The notes: generated from the letters alone by a model not told the origin. 64,000 bases of DNA from Acinetobacter modestus (GCF_014636095.1 NZ_BMDV01000001.1:1-64000); one strand, 5' to 3'. Shown: positions 44,175 through 53,941, numbered from the stretch's first letter. Translations and numbers: made by a program.

Positions 44175-45203
44175 CTAAACGGAGAGCTCCTTTCGGATAA
44201 TTTCTGCACCTGCACTCAAGGCATTCAGTTTACCGCGTGCTACTTGACGAGATAAAGGCGCCATTCCACAGTTGGTAGATGGGTAAAGTTTATCAGCATC
44301 GACAAATTGAAGCGCTTTGCGTAGCGTATCCGCAACCTCATCCGCTGTTTCAATATTATTGGTTGCAACATCAATCGCACCAACCATGACTTTTTTACCG
44401 CGGATTAGTTCGATTAGATCCATTGGTACACGAGAGTTTTGGCATTCAAGTGAAACGATATCTATTTTAGACTTTTGAAGCTTAGGGAAAGCTTCTTCAT
44501 ATTGACGCCACTCTGAACCCAACGTCTTTTTCCAATCGGTATTGGCTTTGATGCCATAGCCATAGCAGATATGGACGGCTGTTTCACATTTAAGGCCTTC
44601 AAGCGCTCTTTCTAAAGTTGCAACACCCCAATCATTTACTTCATCAAAGAAAACATTAAATGCAGGTTCATCAAATTGAATAATGTCGACACCCGCAGCC
44701 TCCAATTCAAGCGCTTCTTGATTAAGAATCTTGGCAAATTCCCAAGCCAATTTTTCACGGCTTTTATAGTGACCATCATATAACGTGTCAATCATGGTCA
44801 TTGGACCTGGAAGCGCCCATTTGATTGGTTGTGTTGTTTGGCTACGTAAAAACTTGGCATCTTCCACGAAAACTGGCTTTTGGCGAGAGACTGCACCAAC
44901 TACAGATGGAACACTTGCATCATAACGATTACGGATACGAACTGTTTCACGCTTCTCAAAATCCACGCCATCAAGATGCTCGATAAATGTGGTGACAAAA
45001 TGTTGGCGAGTTTGCTCACCATCGCTCACAATATCAATTCCCGCATGGATCTGTTCTTGTAGAGATAAACGCAGAGCATCTTGCTTCGCTTCGATTAATG
45101 CATCACCTTCTAATTTCCAAGGTGACCAAAGTTTTTCAGGTTCTGCAAGCCATGAAGGTTTCGGTAAGCTGCCAGCCGTTGATGTTGGTAATAAAATTGC
45201 CAT
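44175..45203 (-). CDS. mesD: Core methionine synthase MesD
   Basis: A 342-residue protein equal to the catalytic C-terminal half of MetE, lacking the folate-binding N-terminal domain. The zinc ligands are visible as TAVHICYGYG (His and Cys near residue 210), VSLECQNSR (Glu near 245) and PSTNCGMAPL (Cys near 315). Price and co-workers described the MesD family in aerobic bacteria: it makes methionine from homocysteine without methyl-folate or cobalamin, and needs a DUF1852 partner (MesX) and oxygen. The DUF1852 gene lies 30 bp upstream on the same strand, which is the diagnostic pairing. Confidence 0.9.
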   Translation of the reverse strand: MAILLPTSTAGSLPKPSWLAEPEKLWSPWKLEGDALIEAKQDALRLSLQEQIHAGIDIVSDGEQTRQHFVTTFIEHLDGVDFEKRETVRIRNRYDASVPSVVGAVSRQKPVFVEDAKFLRSQTTQPIKWALPGPMTMIDTLYDGHYKSREKLAWEFAKILNQEALELEAAGVDIIQFDEPAFNVFFDEVNDWGVATLERALEGLKCETAVHICYGYGIKANTDWKKTLGSEWRQYEEAFPKLQKSKIDIVSLECQNSRVPMDLIELIRGKKVMVGAIDVATNNIETADEVADTLRKALQFVDADKLYPSTNCGMAPLSRQVARGKLNALSAGAEIIRKELSV

Positions 45204-45233
45204 TTTAAATCTTCTATCTCTATTTCAGGTAAA

Positions 45234-46226
45234 TTAAGCAGCGTTACTGTCTACAGTGTAATTGGCAGCCCATTGTTCAAGGATGTTTTGATAAGGCTTG
45301 ATAAAGTTTTCTTCCGTCCATTTACCTTGTTTTACTGCCAATTGACCACGCTCTACACGGTCGTAAACAATTCGTGTTAATGAGTAATCTGGGTACTCTA
45401 AACTTGCTTGATACACTTGTGCTGCTGAAGAATTTGCGTTGTAAATTTCAGGACGATAGATCTTTTGGAAAGTTTCCATCGTACTAATTGCGCTAATCAG
45501 TTCAAAATCGGTGTAATCACGTAATAAATCACCCGCAAAATAGAATGCTAAAGGTGCAACACTTCCTTTCGGCATAAAGAAGCGAACCTGTAAGCCCATT
45601 TTATGGAAATATTCATCAGTACGTGAATATTGATCTTGCTTATATTCAACACCTAAAACGGGATGCTCATTAACAGTACGCTGATAAGTCCTCGCTGTTG
45701 AAACACTTAAACAAATGACAGGTTGTTGATTAAACTCAGCCTTAAAAGTATCTGAATTTACTAAATATTGATAAAGCTTACCGTGTAAATCACCGAAACC
45801 TTCTGGTGCATACGAAGTTGAGTTCTCTTTATTATGTTCTTTAAGTACCACACTAAAATCATAATCACGTACATAAGACGAGAAACTATTGCCAATCATG
45901 CCTTCAATACGTTGATTGGTATGGTGATCGGTAATGGTGCTTTTCAACATTTCAATGATCGGAAAAGTTTTGCCATTACCTTCAATATCTAAATCTGCAG
46001 AAATAATATCAATTTCAAGTGAATAACGGTCACCATTCGGATTATCAGTTTGTGCTAAAGCATTGAAACGATTATTAATCATTCGAAGCGTATTACGAAG
46101 ATTCTGCTCTCGACTTTCACCACGTGCTAAGTTGGCAAAATTAGTCGTTAGACGTGTGCTATCCGCTGGTTGATAGTTTTCATCAAAACGAATGCGTTTA
46201 ATTGAACATGCAAACTCTTTACTCAT
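45234..46226 (-). CDS. mesX: MesX, DUF1852 partner of MesD
   Basis: A 330-residue DUF1852 protein. Characteristic stretches are FACSIKRIRFDENYQPADST at the N-terminus, TTNFANLARGESREQNLRNT, SLEIDIISADLDIEGN and SFSSYVRDYDFSVVLKEH. It has no signal peptide or membrane segment. Genetics in other bacteria show it is required, with oxygen, for MesD activity; the chemistry, including the methyl source, is unresolved. It is first in the operon, with TAGGA upstream of the ATG and a MetR-like motif further upstream. Confidence 0.9.
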   Translation of the reverse strand: MSKEFACSIKRIRFDENYQPADSTRLTTNFANLARGESREQNLRNTLRMINNRFNALAQTDNPNGDRYSLEIDIISADLDIEGNGKTFPIIEMLKSTITDHHTNQRIEGMIGNSFSSYVRDYDFSVVLKEHNKENSTSYAPEGFGDLHGKLYQYLVNSDTFKAEFNQQPVICLSVSTARTYQRTVNEHPVLGVEYKQDQYSRTDEYFHKMGLQVRFFMPKGSVAPLAFYFAGDLLRDYTDFELISAISTMETFQKIYRPEIYNANSSAAQVYQASLEYPDYSLTRIVYDRVERGQLAVKQGKWTEENFIKPYQNILEQWAANYTVDSNAA

Positions 46227-46727
46227 GATGATTGGTATCCTAATTTTTGCGATAAACCGTAAACTTCTTTATGTTGTAATTTATACTCGAATCATCACAT
46301 GAATAAAAATGATTTAATCTAACTCCAAGATGAGTAAAATTCATGTTGATAAGATGCGCTATCATGATTAGAAAATCTGAATGAAAAATTATTAGATTTT
46401 ATTTTGCAATTAGAACAAGTAGCTTAAACATAAGCTAATGAAAAATATTGATTTATATTTTTAAATTTATATTTCGAAGAAAAATGGAAATGAAAGCGTA
46501 ATGTCCAAAAACTATAAAATGATTAAGCCACCCAAAACATAAATCTATTTTTGGAGCTGTAATATTTGGATAAAAAATCAAAAAATAGTCATCATTCCAT
46601 ATTCTCCTCCCACTATTTTCATGTAGTCGGAAAAATGAAACTTTGAATCCTGCAAGTTTTTATAGATAAATGAGCTGCTAAAATAGAATCAGCAGCCCAT
46701 TAAATTAGATCTTCTGATGGAAAATAA
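46227..46727. other. 500-bp intergenic region upstream of mesX
   Basis: AT-rich, no coding frame of note. It contains a MetR-like palindrome at 46331-46343 and, near 46674-46696, a weak hairpin GCTGCT / AGCAGC that may end the minus-strand gene at 46728. No riboswitch fold was recognised. Confidence 0.5.
46331..46343. promoter_or_regulatory. MetR-like binding site
   Basis: TGAG-TAAAA-TTCA matches the MetR consensus TGAA-N5-TTCA at seven of eight fixed positions. It lies about 105-117 bp upstream of mesX, consistent with methionine-pathway control. Such short sites occur by chance in AT-rich DNA. Confidence 0.4.
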
Positions 46728-47180
46728 TTACTTCCTAACAATTGGGCCTGATGTTTTAGCATCTGAATCAGTCCAATAGCTTTTATCTTGTTGCGTTGGA
46801 TCACCTTCTAATTTATAGCTTATAAAGCCCTTTTTGAAAATTAATCCTCCATCACTTCGCTTCGATTTAACTTTTTGTTCATTCACCCAAACATTTTCTT
46901 TATTATCAACACGAATATTCGATACTGTTTGTTCGGTGTTTGAGTTTTTTGCGATCCATTTACCTGCGTAAGTATTTGAAATAATTGTTTTATAAGTTCC
47001 AAATCCTGCTTTGCTATTCTCAGCTTTAGATTTATTAACATCACAACCTTGTAGCTCAGATACTTGGGTACAACCTGAACGTTCTAACTTCGCTCTATAT
47101 TTTGCATCTATTGCATAGGCTGAATTCATCGTATAAAAAGTGCTTACAGCAAGACATACGCTAAGTAGAATTTTATTCAT
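46728..47180 (-). CDS. Small secreted protein of unknown function
   Basis: A 150-residue precursor with a signal peptide (MNKILLSVCLAVSTFYTMNSAYA, likely cleaved before IDAKY). The mature part has two nearby cysteines (SGCTQVSELQGCDVNK) that could form a disulfide, then a basic, beta-rich domain with GFGTYKTIISNTYAGKWIAK. It resembles Acinetobacter-specific hypothetical proteins. It is transcribed alone. Confidence 0.7.
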   Translation of the reverse strand: MNKILLSVCLAVSTFYTMNSAYAIDAKYRAKLERSGCTQVSELQGCDVNKSKAENSKAGFGTYKTIISNTYAGKWIAKNSNTEQTVSNIRVDNKENVWVNEQKVKSKRSDGGLIFKKGFISYKLEGDPTQQDKSYWTDSDAKTSGPIVRK

Positions 47181-47359
47181 ATTTAATTAGCCTTTTTAGA
47201 TGATAAATGAATTGATACATGATTTTTATAGAGTCATTCTAGCATTACTATTTTTTTAATGATGTGTAGCTTGATTGTTTAGTTTTATTTTAGTGTAAAG
47301 ATCAACTATTCAGAGGAGCAAGGTAAATAGATGATCTTTACATATTATTGAATTCTTAT

Positions 47360-49495
47360 TTAAAAATTCACAGTCCATGAAAATTTTGCAGTACGCGGTG
47401 TGCCTAAAAATAAATAATCATCGCCGAAGAAGCTTCCTACATCTCGCCAGTATTTTTTATTTGACACGTTATCAAGATTGAATCTCAGTGTGTTTTCATA
47501 GCCATAAGCACGGAAGTTATAGGCTGAACCCACGTTAAATAAGGTATAGCTCGGCACTTTTACTGTAGCTGATTTATTCGCATATTTACTGCTACTGTAT
47601 TGTATACCAGCAAGTAAACGTAATCCTTCAACTTGAGGGACTTGATATGAAATATTATTCGCTAAACGTACTCGAGGTACATTTTGAGTTTGATGATCTT
47701 GATATTCAGATGACTGTATGTCTTTTAAACGCGAACGTGTAAGTGCTAAAGTCGATGTCACATCTAAATTCTGAACAAGACGTCCTTGCAGACCAAGTTC
47801 CAAACCAAGGTTATGTTGTTCACCATCTTTTACGAAATCATTTGAAGTATTGGTATATTGATTATCTTGTTTTAAATCAAATAATGCAGCTGAAAAAAGT
47901 AAATCTTGCCACTGCTGCTTAAATCCCAATTCATATTGCGCTGAATGTTTAGGTACTAATGTCACAAAAGGATTGTTTGCAAACCACGGCGCTTGTCCGC
48001 CGTCACTTAATCCTTTGGCATAAGAAGCATAGACATGAGTCTTTTCCCAAGGCTGATACATCACAGCAAATTGGGGTAAAAAGCGATTAAAGTTGGTATC
48101 TCGGATATTATTACCAGATGCATCATAAGCACTTTCATTCAAATGCAATAATTTACCGCCTACTACAGCAGACCAAGTATTATTGAAGTCAATCTGATCA
48201 AGTAAATTGAATGCAGTTTGCTGACTGTTCAAAGATTTGTAATGGTTGCCTAAAGTTGCGCCAGACGGATCATAATTCACAGTGTCAGTATAAATATTTC
48301 CTGTACCGACAGCTTGGTTAATCGCATCATATTGTGCGTGTCGTTTATAAGTTTGTGATAATTCTAAACTCAACTTATGTTGCCATGATCCTGTACTAAA
48401 TTGACCATTTAATCCTGTTTTAAATTGATTAGTTAGATAACTGTCATCAGGACTGCGGAAGTCATAAATATCATAATTGCCATTTTGGTCAAAAGTATAG
48501 GCAAATGCTGAATAATCATCCACCACAACACGGCTTTGAGAAACTATTAGATTTGCTGACCAATCTTTATTGATTTGGTAATTATATTTTAAGCCCGTAT
48601 TTAGACTTTGACTGATGACAGGTTGGCTCCAACTTTGATAGCCAAGTAAACGATCCCACTCCACACCAGTTGGTACGGTTTTACCATCAAGTAATTGATA
48701 ACCTGGTACTGAACGCTGACGTTGACGCTGTGATTCAATATCAAATTCTAATTTTGAACGATCTGATATATTCCAGTCTAATGCTAAAGAACCAAATAAG
48801 CGTTTACCGTTGGCATGTTCTACGTGCGGATGAATCTCCTCATGCGCCAAATTCATTCGATAACCAAACAGCTGCTCAGTTCCTAAAAATCCGCCAAAGT
48901 CAGCTGCGATAACATTACCACCATGACTATCTGCATCAATGGTCATTGAACGGATGTCTTTAGGACGTTTGCTTACATAATTAACGACACCCGCTGGTGT
49001 CGACATTCCACTTTGAATAGCACTGATACCTTTCAAAATCTCCACTTGTTCTTTGTTTTCAAGCGCGACATTTTGCTCACCGCGCAGCAAGTTACCATTC
49101 AGCAAATAGCTCGAACCGAGGTTTAAGGCAAAACCGCGCATGATGAAATTCGAGTAATAACCAATTGGGGCGTAACCATCACCCACAGAAGCATCATTTT
49201 TTACAACATCCGTTACGGTTTTTGCATGTTGGTCGGCAATTCGCTCAGCCGTTACAGTATGAATAGATGCAGGAATCTCAGCGAGATTTTGTTGTGTGAA
49301 ACCAGACAGATTTACCTTGGGTTGAAAATATACATTTTCTGCTGCTTGGGCTTTTACTGTGATTGTTTCTAATCTGGATACTTTATTTTCATCTTCAGCA
49401 TGTACCAATACTGAACTTAACCCTAGGTACGAAAATGAACCGACTGCCAGTAATGCCTTGTGTAAACGAGAAAATGTAAATGGATATGTTTTCAC
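47360..49495 (-). CDS. TonB-dependent siderophore receptor
   Basis: A 711-residue outer-membrane receptor. The signal peptide ends near VLVHA. The plug domain follows with a TonB-box-like ETITVKAQ near residue 43, PASIHTVTAERIADQ near 75 and the NGNLLRGEQNVALENKEQVE region near 133. A 22-stranded barrel ends in SWTVNF with the final aromatic residue. It carries the GVVNYVSKRP motif of the siderophore-receptor subfamily. No Fur box is evident upstream, and no siderophore genes are adjacent. The ligand is unknown. Confidence 0.93.
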   Translation of the reverse strand: MKTYPFTFSRLHKALLAVGSFSYLGLSSVLVHAEDENKVSRLETITVKAQAAENVYFQPKVNLSGFTQQNLAEIPASIHTVTAERIADQHAKTVTDVVKNDASVGDGYAPIGYYSNFIMRGFALNLGSSYLLNGNLLRGEQNVALENKEQVEILKGISAIQSGMSTPAGVVNYVSKRPKDIRSMTIDADSHGGNVIAADFGGFLGTEQLFGYRMNLAHEEIHPHVEHANGKRLFGSLALDWNISDRSKLEFDIESQRQRQRSVPGYQLLDGKTVPTGVEWDRLLGYQSWSQPVISQSLNTGLKYNYQINKDWSANLIVSQSRVVVDDYSAFAYTFDQNGNYDIYDFRSPDDSYLTNQFKTGLNGQFSTGSWQHKLSLELSQTYKRHAQYDAINQAVGTGNIYTDTVNYDPSGATLGNHYKSLNSQQTAFNLLDQIDFNNTWSAVVGGKLLHLNESAYDASGNNIRDTNFNRFLPQFAVMYQPWEKTHVYASYAKGLSDGGQAPWFANNPFVTLVPKHSAQYELGFKQQWQDLLFSAALFDLKQDNQYTNTSNDFVKDGEQHNLGLELGLQGRLVQNLDVTSTLALTRSRLKDIQSSEYQDHQTQNVPRVRLANNISYQVPQVEGLRLLAGIQYSSSKYANKSATVKVPSYTLFNVGSAYNFRAYGYENTLRFNLDNVSNKKYWRDVGSFFGDDYLFLGTPRTAKFSWTVNF

Positions 49496-49608
49496 AGTAG
49501 TTGCCTAACCCCAAGAAATAATCTTATAGCCTGAATTTTTCGGGCATGAGTATTCACAATTTTCAATAATTGAACAAGTATGTTTTCCACCATCTATCTA
49601 ATATTTTT

Positions 49609-49645
49609 AAAAGCTCCGAATGCTTTAGGCATAAACGGAGCTTTT
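49609..49645 (-). terminator. Terminator of the DJ-1/PfpI gene
   Basis: AAAAGCTCCG / CGGAGCTTTT, a 10-bp stem with a 17-base loop, downstream of the gene at 49681 on the minus strand. Confidence 0.7.
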
Positions 49646-49680
49646 GATCAAAATCGCTTTTAAAATCTCGCTTTGAACAT

Positions 49681-50373
49681 TTACTGCTTTAATAAGTTTT
49701 CAATAATCATTTGGGCTGTTTGACGAGCAGAAAATGGATTTTGACCAGTAATCAAATTACCATCCTGAACCACATACGGCGCAAAAGGAATAAATTTTTT
49801 AGAGTAAATTGCCCCATGTTGTTTCGCTACCTGTTCAGCATTGTAAGGTACTTTTTTTGCGACACCCGCAAATATCTCTTCGCTCCATGCAAAACCAGTT
49901 ATTTTTTTATCTTTTATCAGATATTGTCCATCTGAAAGACGAACATTCAATAGCCCACAGTAACCATGACAGACACTAGAAACTATGCCACCTTTTTCAT
50001 AAATGTTTCTGGTCATTTCTTGAAGTTCGGCATTATTTAAAAAATCCCACATCACGCCGTGCCCACCCGTGTAATAAATTACATCATAGTCTTCCCAATT
50101 GATTTCAGATGGTTTTTTAGTATTTTCGAGTAGTTGCATAAATGTTTGATCATTTTTTCTTTTCAAAACGGATTGATCAGCAACGAAAAGTCCTAATGAT
50201 TTTGGCTCAATTGGAGACTTACCTCCCAGAGGGCTAACAATATCTTGAATATAATTTTGTTTTTCAAACTCATCATATGCATGGGTCAGCTCACCTAACC
50301 ATAGACCTGTAGGCTGATCAATTCCTTCATATTGAGCAACATTAGTGACAACGTGCAATATACGTTTTGACAT
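49681..50373 (-). CDS. DJ-1/PfpI family protein (HchA-like), cytoplasmic
   Basis: A 230-residue class I glutamine amidotransferase-like protein. The nucleophile elbow is SSVCHGYCG with Cys135, preceded by IYYTGGHGVMWDF near residue 99, and the conserved acid is in WLGELTHAYDEF near 28. Family members act as glyoxalase III, chaperone or deglycase; which applies is unclear. It is transcribed from a MerR-type promoter with a 19-bp spacer, divergent from the merR gene at 50466, so induction by that regulator is likely. A paralogue with a signal peptide is at 54003. Confidence 0.87.
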   Translation of the reverse strand: MSKRILHVVTNVAQYEGIDQPTGLWLGELTHAYDEFEKQNYIQDIVSPLGGKSPIEPKSLGLFVADQSVLKRKNDQTFMQLLENTKKPSEINWEDYDVIYYTGGHGVMWDFLNNAELQEMTRNIYEKGGIVSSVCHGYCGLLNVRLSDGQYLIKDKKITGFAWSEEIFAGVAKKVPYNAEQVAKQHGAIYSKKFIPFAPYVVQDGNLITGQNPFSARQTAQMIIENLLKQ

Positions 50374-50419
50374 ATTTTACCTCTGCTTTAGCATTATTTT
50401 TTAATCTTGCTTTTGCATC

Positions 50420-50450
50420 ACTATAAGTCTAAAGTTAACTTCAATGTCAA
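50420..50450 (-). promoter_or_regulatory. MerR-type promoter of the DJ-1 gene
   Basis: On the minus strand, -35 TTGACA and -10 TATAGT are separated by exactly 19 bp holding the dyad GAAGTTAACTT. The long spacer is the mark of MerR-activated promoters. The same dyad occurs at 53942, 54931 and 58657. The -35 lies next to the merR ribosome-binding site, so binding may also repress merR. Confidence 0.85.
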
Positions 50451-50465
50451 GAGGAAATCAGTAAA

Positions 50466-50879
50466 ATGAATATTAGCGAATTATCAAAACAGAGCGGTTT
50501 AACTACACCGACGATTCGTTATTATGAACAAATCAAACTGTTGCCTAAAGCAAAACGTAAAGCGAATGGTTATCGAGAGTATAGTGATGATGACCTCAAA
50601 CAGCTTTTTTTAATTCAGCAAGCTCAACAAGTTGGTTTTTCACTTACAGAAATTAAAGCATTTTTGCCATCAAATGCGGCAAATTGGGACCACGATACAC
50701 TTATAAGCATTCTAGAAAGTAAAATTAAAGACATTGAGGAATTAGAACAAAAACTAGCAACAAGTAAGCAAAACCTAAAAATGATGATTTTTGCAATCAA
50801 CAATAAACCAGATGAAATTACTTGTGCAGAAAATGCCAAGCGATTACTCAATCTATATTATGAAAATGATAAGAATTAA
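50466..50879 (+). CDS. MerR-family transcriptional activator
   Basis: A 137-residue regulator. The N-terminal winged helix has SELSKQSGLTTPTIRYYEQ and GYREYSDDDLKQL; a dimerisation coiled coil follows at about 75-115 (ISILESKIKDIEELEQKL). It has a single cysteine near residue 119 (EITCAENAK) and no metal-binding loop, so it fits the non-metal NmlR/AdhR-like group that senses aldehydes or electrophiles, rather than CueR or MerR. Divergent from the DJ-1 gene it probably activates, and centrally placed among four promoters with matching operators. Confidence 0.88.
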   Translation: MNISELSKQSGLTTPTIRYYEQIKLLPKAKRKANGYREYSDDDLKQLFLIQQAQQVGFSLTEIKAFLPSNAANWDHDTLISILESKIKDIEELEQKLATSKQNLKMMIFAINNKPDEITCAENAKRLLNLYYENDKN

Positions 50880-51012
50880 TACGTTATTAAGTTTAGTTAT
50901 AAAGCAGTTAAATAAATTGGCGTAAAATATCAAGTGATATGGCGGTTTCCATCAAGATCATACATTAACTTTGCTCAAAAATAGCGCTACGCCCCATCAT
51001 TAGGAAATAGCG

Positions 51013-51921
51013 ATGAGCAGCAAAAATAGTGAAAGATCACAGCCAAGCGATATTTACTTCAATTCTGGTGATTTGAAATGCAGTGCATATTTATATCGTC
51101 CAGAGCAGAAATCCCCATCCCCAATTATCATCATGGCTCATGGGCTTGGTGGCACTCGAAAAATGCGTCTAACTGCTTTTGCCGAACGTTTTGTAGCAGC
51201 AGGATATGCCTGCCTTGTTTTTGATTATCGGCATTTTGGGGACAGTGAAGGTCAACCAAGACAACTTTTAGACATTAACCGCCAACTTGAAGACTGGAAA
51301 GCTGCGATAGCTTATGCACGTCAATTATCAGGAATAGATCATTCAAAAATTATTTTGTGGGGTTCATCCTTTTCTGGAGGACATGTTTTAGCTACTGCTG
51401 CCCAAGATGCACATATCCGTGCGGTCATTTCTCAATGCCCATTCACAGATGGACTTTCGTCAAGTCTAGTCATGGATCCAGTGACTTCGTTAAAACTCAC
51501 GACTTTGGCATTGCGTGATCGCATAGGTGCTGTACTGGGAAATGAACCTGTTATGGTGCCTTTATCCGCAACACCTGGTAATACGGCACTCATGAATGCA
51601 GCAGATGCACATTCAGGTTCACTCGAATTAACTAAATATGATCCTGATTATAAAAATTATGTCGCAGCCCGCTTTGCCTTTGACATCATTCGTTACTATC
51701 CCGGACGTCAATCTAAGAAAATAAAAGCCCCTGTATTATATTGTGTTTGTGAAACCGACAGTGTTGCACCTTCAAAAGCAACTTTGCGTTATGCCAATCA
51801 AACCCCTCAAAAAGAAATTAAACGCTATCACTATGGTCATTTCGAAATTTATATCGGTGACGCATTTGAGCATGTAGTGAATGATCAAATTAATTTTCTA
51901 AAACGAACAGTTGCTATCTAA
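51013..51921 (+). CDS. Alpha/beta hydrolase
   Basis: A 302-residue hydrolase of the dienelactone hydrolase/Xaa-Pro peptidase-like group. The oxyanion segment IIMAHGLGGTRKMR is near residue 40, VFDYRHFGDSEGQPRQL near 75, and the nucleophile elbow LWGSSFSGGHVLA (Ser in GSSFSGG) near 120. The acid is in YCVCETDSVAPS and the His in YHYGHFEIY near 280. It overlaps no gene but the SDR follows closely, forming a two-gene operon. Substrate unknown. Confidence 0.85.
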   Translation: MSSKNSERSQPSDIYFNSGDLKCSAYLYRPEQKSPSPIIIMAHGLGGTRKMRLTAFAERFVAAGYACLVFDYRHFGDSEGQPRQLLDINRQLEDWKAAIAYARQLSGIDHSKIILWGSSFSGGHVLATAAQDAHIRAVISQCPFTDGLSSSLVMDPVTSLKLTTLALRDRIGAVLGNEPVMVPLSATPGNTALMNAADAHSGSLELTKYDPDYKNYVAARFAFDIIRYYPGRQSKKIKAPVLYCVCETDSVAPSKATLRYANQTPQKEIKRYHYGHFEIYIGDAFEHVVNDQINFLKRTVAI

Positions 51922-51934
51922 TCGAGTAAAAATC

Positions 51935-52768
51935 ATGAATAAATATCAATTAAAAGATAAAGTTGTCGTCATTACTGGTTCAACAGGTGGCTTAGGTCAA
52001 GCAACAGCACAGGAATTACGCGATAAAGGTGCTAAGTTAGCGTTACTAGATTTAGATTTAAATAAAGTTACGCAGCAAGCAAATGACTTAGGTGGAAGTA
52101 GTAACGCAATGGGATGGCAAGCAGATGTTTGCTCTTTAGAAAGTTTGGAAAATGCGATGGCAAGTGCGGCAAAGCATTTTGGCAAAATTGATGTCGTCAT
52201 TGCCAATGCAGGTATTGGGCGTCCTGCATCATTAGAACATATGGCACCTGAAACATTTGAGCTAACAATTGATATTAATCTAACAGGTGTATTTCGTACA
52301 TTTCGTTCTGCACTGCCTTATGTAAAAGAAACTCAAGGCTATTTATTGGCAATTTCGTCCTTGGCGGCATTTGTACACTCCCCTTTAAACACGCATTACA
52401 CCTCAAGTAAAGCGGGTGTTTGGGCATTATGTGATAGTCTGCGTTTGGAACTTAAACATTTAAATATTGGTGTTGGAAGTATCCACCCTACTTTCTTTCA
52501 AACACCGATGATGGATGCTGTGCAATCAGATCCAGCGGGTAAAGCAGTATGGAAAGGCAATACAGGGATTTGGAAATATGTAGCCATTGAAACCGTGGTC
52601 TCAGAACTGGTTGAAGGTATTGAGAAGCGTAAAGATATTGTGATTGTACCCAAAACTAATAAATTTGTTGCCAAAGCTCCGGGATTGTTTCGTAACATTA
52701 TTGAGCTGATCGGATTCAATCAAAAACAACTCAAACAAACAATGTGGCTGGCAGAAAAGCAGGATTAA
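51935..52768 (+). CDS. Short-chain dehydrogenase/reductase
   Basis: A 277-residue classical SDR: ITGSTGGLGQATA near residue 14, VIANAGIGRPAS near 88, LAISSLAAF and YTSSKAG near 158. The ATG at 51935 (MNKYQLKDKVVVITG) is preferred to a TTG at 51911. It lies 13 bp after the hydrolase stop, so the two are probably one transcript. Confidence 0.88.
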   Translation: MNKYQLKDKVVVITGSTGGLGQATAQELRDKGAKLALLDLDLNKVTQQANDLGGSSNAMGWQADVCSLESLENAMASAAKHFGKIDVVIANAGIGRPASLEHMAPETFELTIDINLTGVFRTFRSALPYVKETQGYLLAISSLAAFVHSPLNTHYTSSKAGVWALCDSLRLELKHLNIGVGSIHPTFFQTPMMDAVQSDPAGKAVWKGNTGIWKYVAIETVVSELVEGIEKRKDIVIVPKTNKFVAKAPGLFRNIIELIGFNQKQLKQTMWLAEKQD

Positions 52769-52775
52769 AATCAGA

Positions 52776-53798
52776 TCAATTCATTGAATTTATATTGAAA
52801 GATTCCCTTTCTTGCTGTGGTGTTTTACCCGACCATTCTTTATATGCTCGGGTAAACGCACTATGTTCAGAGTATCCGAGTAACAGAGCAATATCTATAA
52901 TTTGCAATCTAGGATCGATTAAATAAGATTTTGCTAATTCATAACGCACTAGATTTAATTCTTTGCGAAAATTTGTGCCAACTTCAATTAGTCGCCTTTG
53001 TAATGTTCGACGTGACAAATGTAATCTTTCAGCAAGCTGATCAATCTCTGGCTCACCTAGATGCAGTAAATAAGCAATCTGCTTACGAACTTGTTCTATA
53101 ATTTCTTCGACTTGTGGTAGACGTGCTAGCTGTTGATCAGCATGTTTATCAAGTATAGCCATCAAAGCTGTATCAGGGCTTTTTAAAGGTAAACTTAACA
53201 TTTCTAACCCGAATCGAATTAATGGAACCTGCTGTTCGAAAAGAACAGGACAACCAAAGTATTCTTCATAAGCTCTAATATCTGCGGGTTGTTCATGAAT
53301 AAAATGAACCGCTTGTAAACTTTCTTTACCGCGAATTAAGCTTCGAGCAAACTGCACCATCACCGTTCGACCAGTCTCGTCGACTAAACCACCTTCTTGA
53401 TGTTCACTAACATCCCAAGTTAACTCTACACAGTCAGCAAGTAGTTGAATATTTGCAGGCATAACATCAAAAATAAGCCTCTGATAACGTTCAAAACGCT
53501 GTACGGCTGTAAAAAAATTATTACAAGTGGAAAGTACCGCGCCAATGATTCCAAGATGTCTCGCAGTAATCGTTTGTCCCACATGCAAGCCAATCAATGG
53601 ATCATTTAAATAAGCTTTTGCAATTTGTAATAAGTTTTCCCAATGTTCAATTGCAACGCCACCGAGACCATTTTCGTCAGGAATAGGCCAAGGCTCACCT
53701 AATACTTTTTCTGGATCATGTCCTTGTGCTTCCAGATATTCAAATAGTAAATGAACATAGGTTTCTGGAATCATTCTTCGATGTAATGGTTTAGCCAA
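52776..53798 (-). CDS. AraC-family transcriptional regulator
   Basis: A 340-residue regulator of the Arabinose_bd/HTH_18 type. The ligand domain occupies about 20-215 (TARHLGIIGAVLSTCNNFFTAVQRF); the helix-turn-helix pair is at 255-335 (IDQLAERLHLSRRTLQRRL, LLGYSEHSAFTRAYKEW). It converges on the SDR operon with only 7 bp between stops. Likely target and ligand unknown. Confidence 0.88.
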   Translation of the reverse strand: MAKPLHRRMIPETYVHLLFEYLEAQGHDPEKVLGEPWPIPDENGLGGVAIEHWENLLQIAKAYLNDPLIGLHVGQTITARHLGIIGAVLSTCNNFFTAVQRFERYQRLIFDVMPANIQLLADCVELTWDVSEHQEGGLVDETGRTVMVQFARSLIRGKESLQAVHFIHEQPADIRAYEEYFGCPVLFEQQVPLIRFGLEMLSLPLKSPDTALMAILDKHADQQLARLPQVEEIIEQVRKQIAYLLHLGEPEIDQLAERLHLSRRTLQRRLIEVGTNFRKELNLVRYELAKSYLIDPRLQIIDIALLLGYSEHSAFTRAYKEWSGKTPQQERESFNINSMN

Positions 53799-53941
53799 CC
53801 CTTAGATCTCATTGTTATTTTATCGTGGCGTAAAGTATCAAATAGATTATTCAAAGCTGTCAAGATCATCAGCATAGCACTTGATATTTTTGAACTTATT
53901 CTACACTTTAGAAAGCTACGATGATTTGATGCACAAACAGC

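Noticed and set aside
49496..49608. A Fur box upstream of the TonB-dependent receptor
   Set aside because: Searched by eye for GATAATGATAATC-like sequence; none found with acceptable match.
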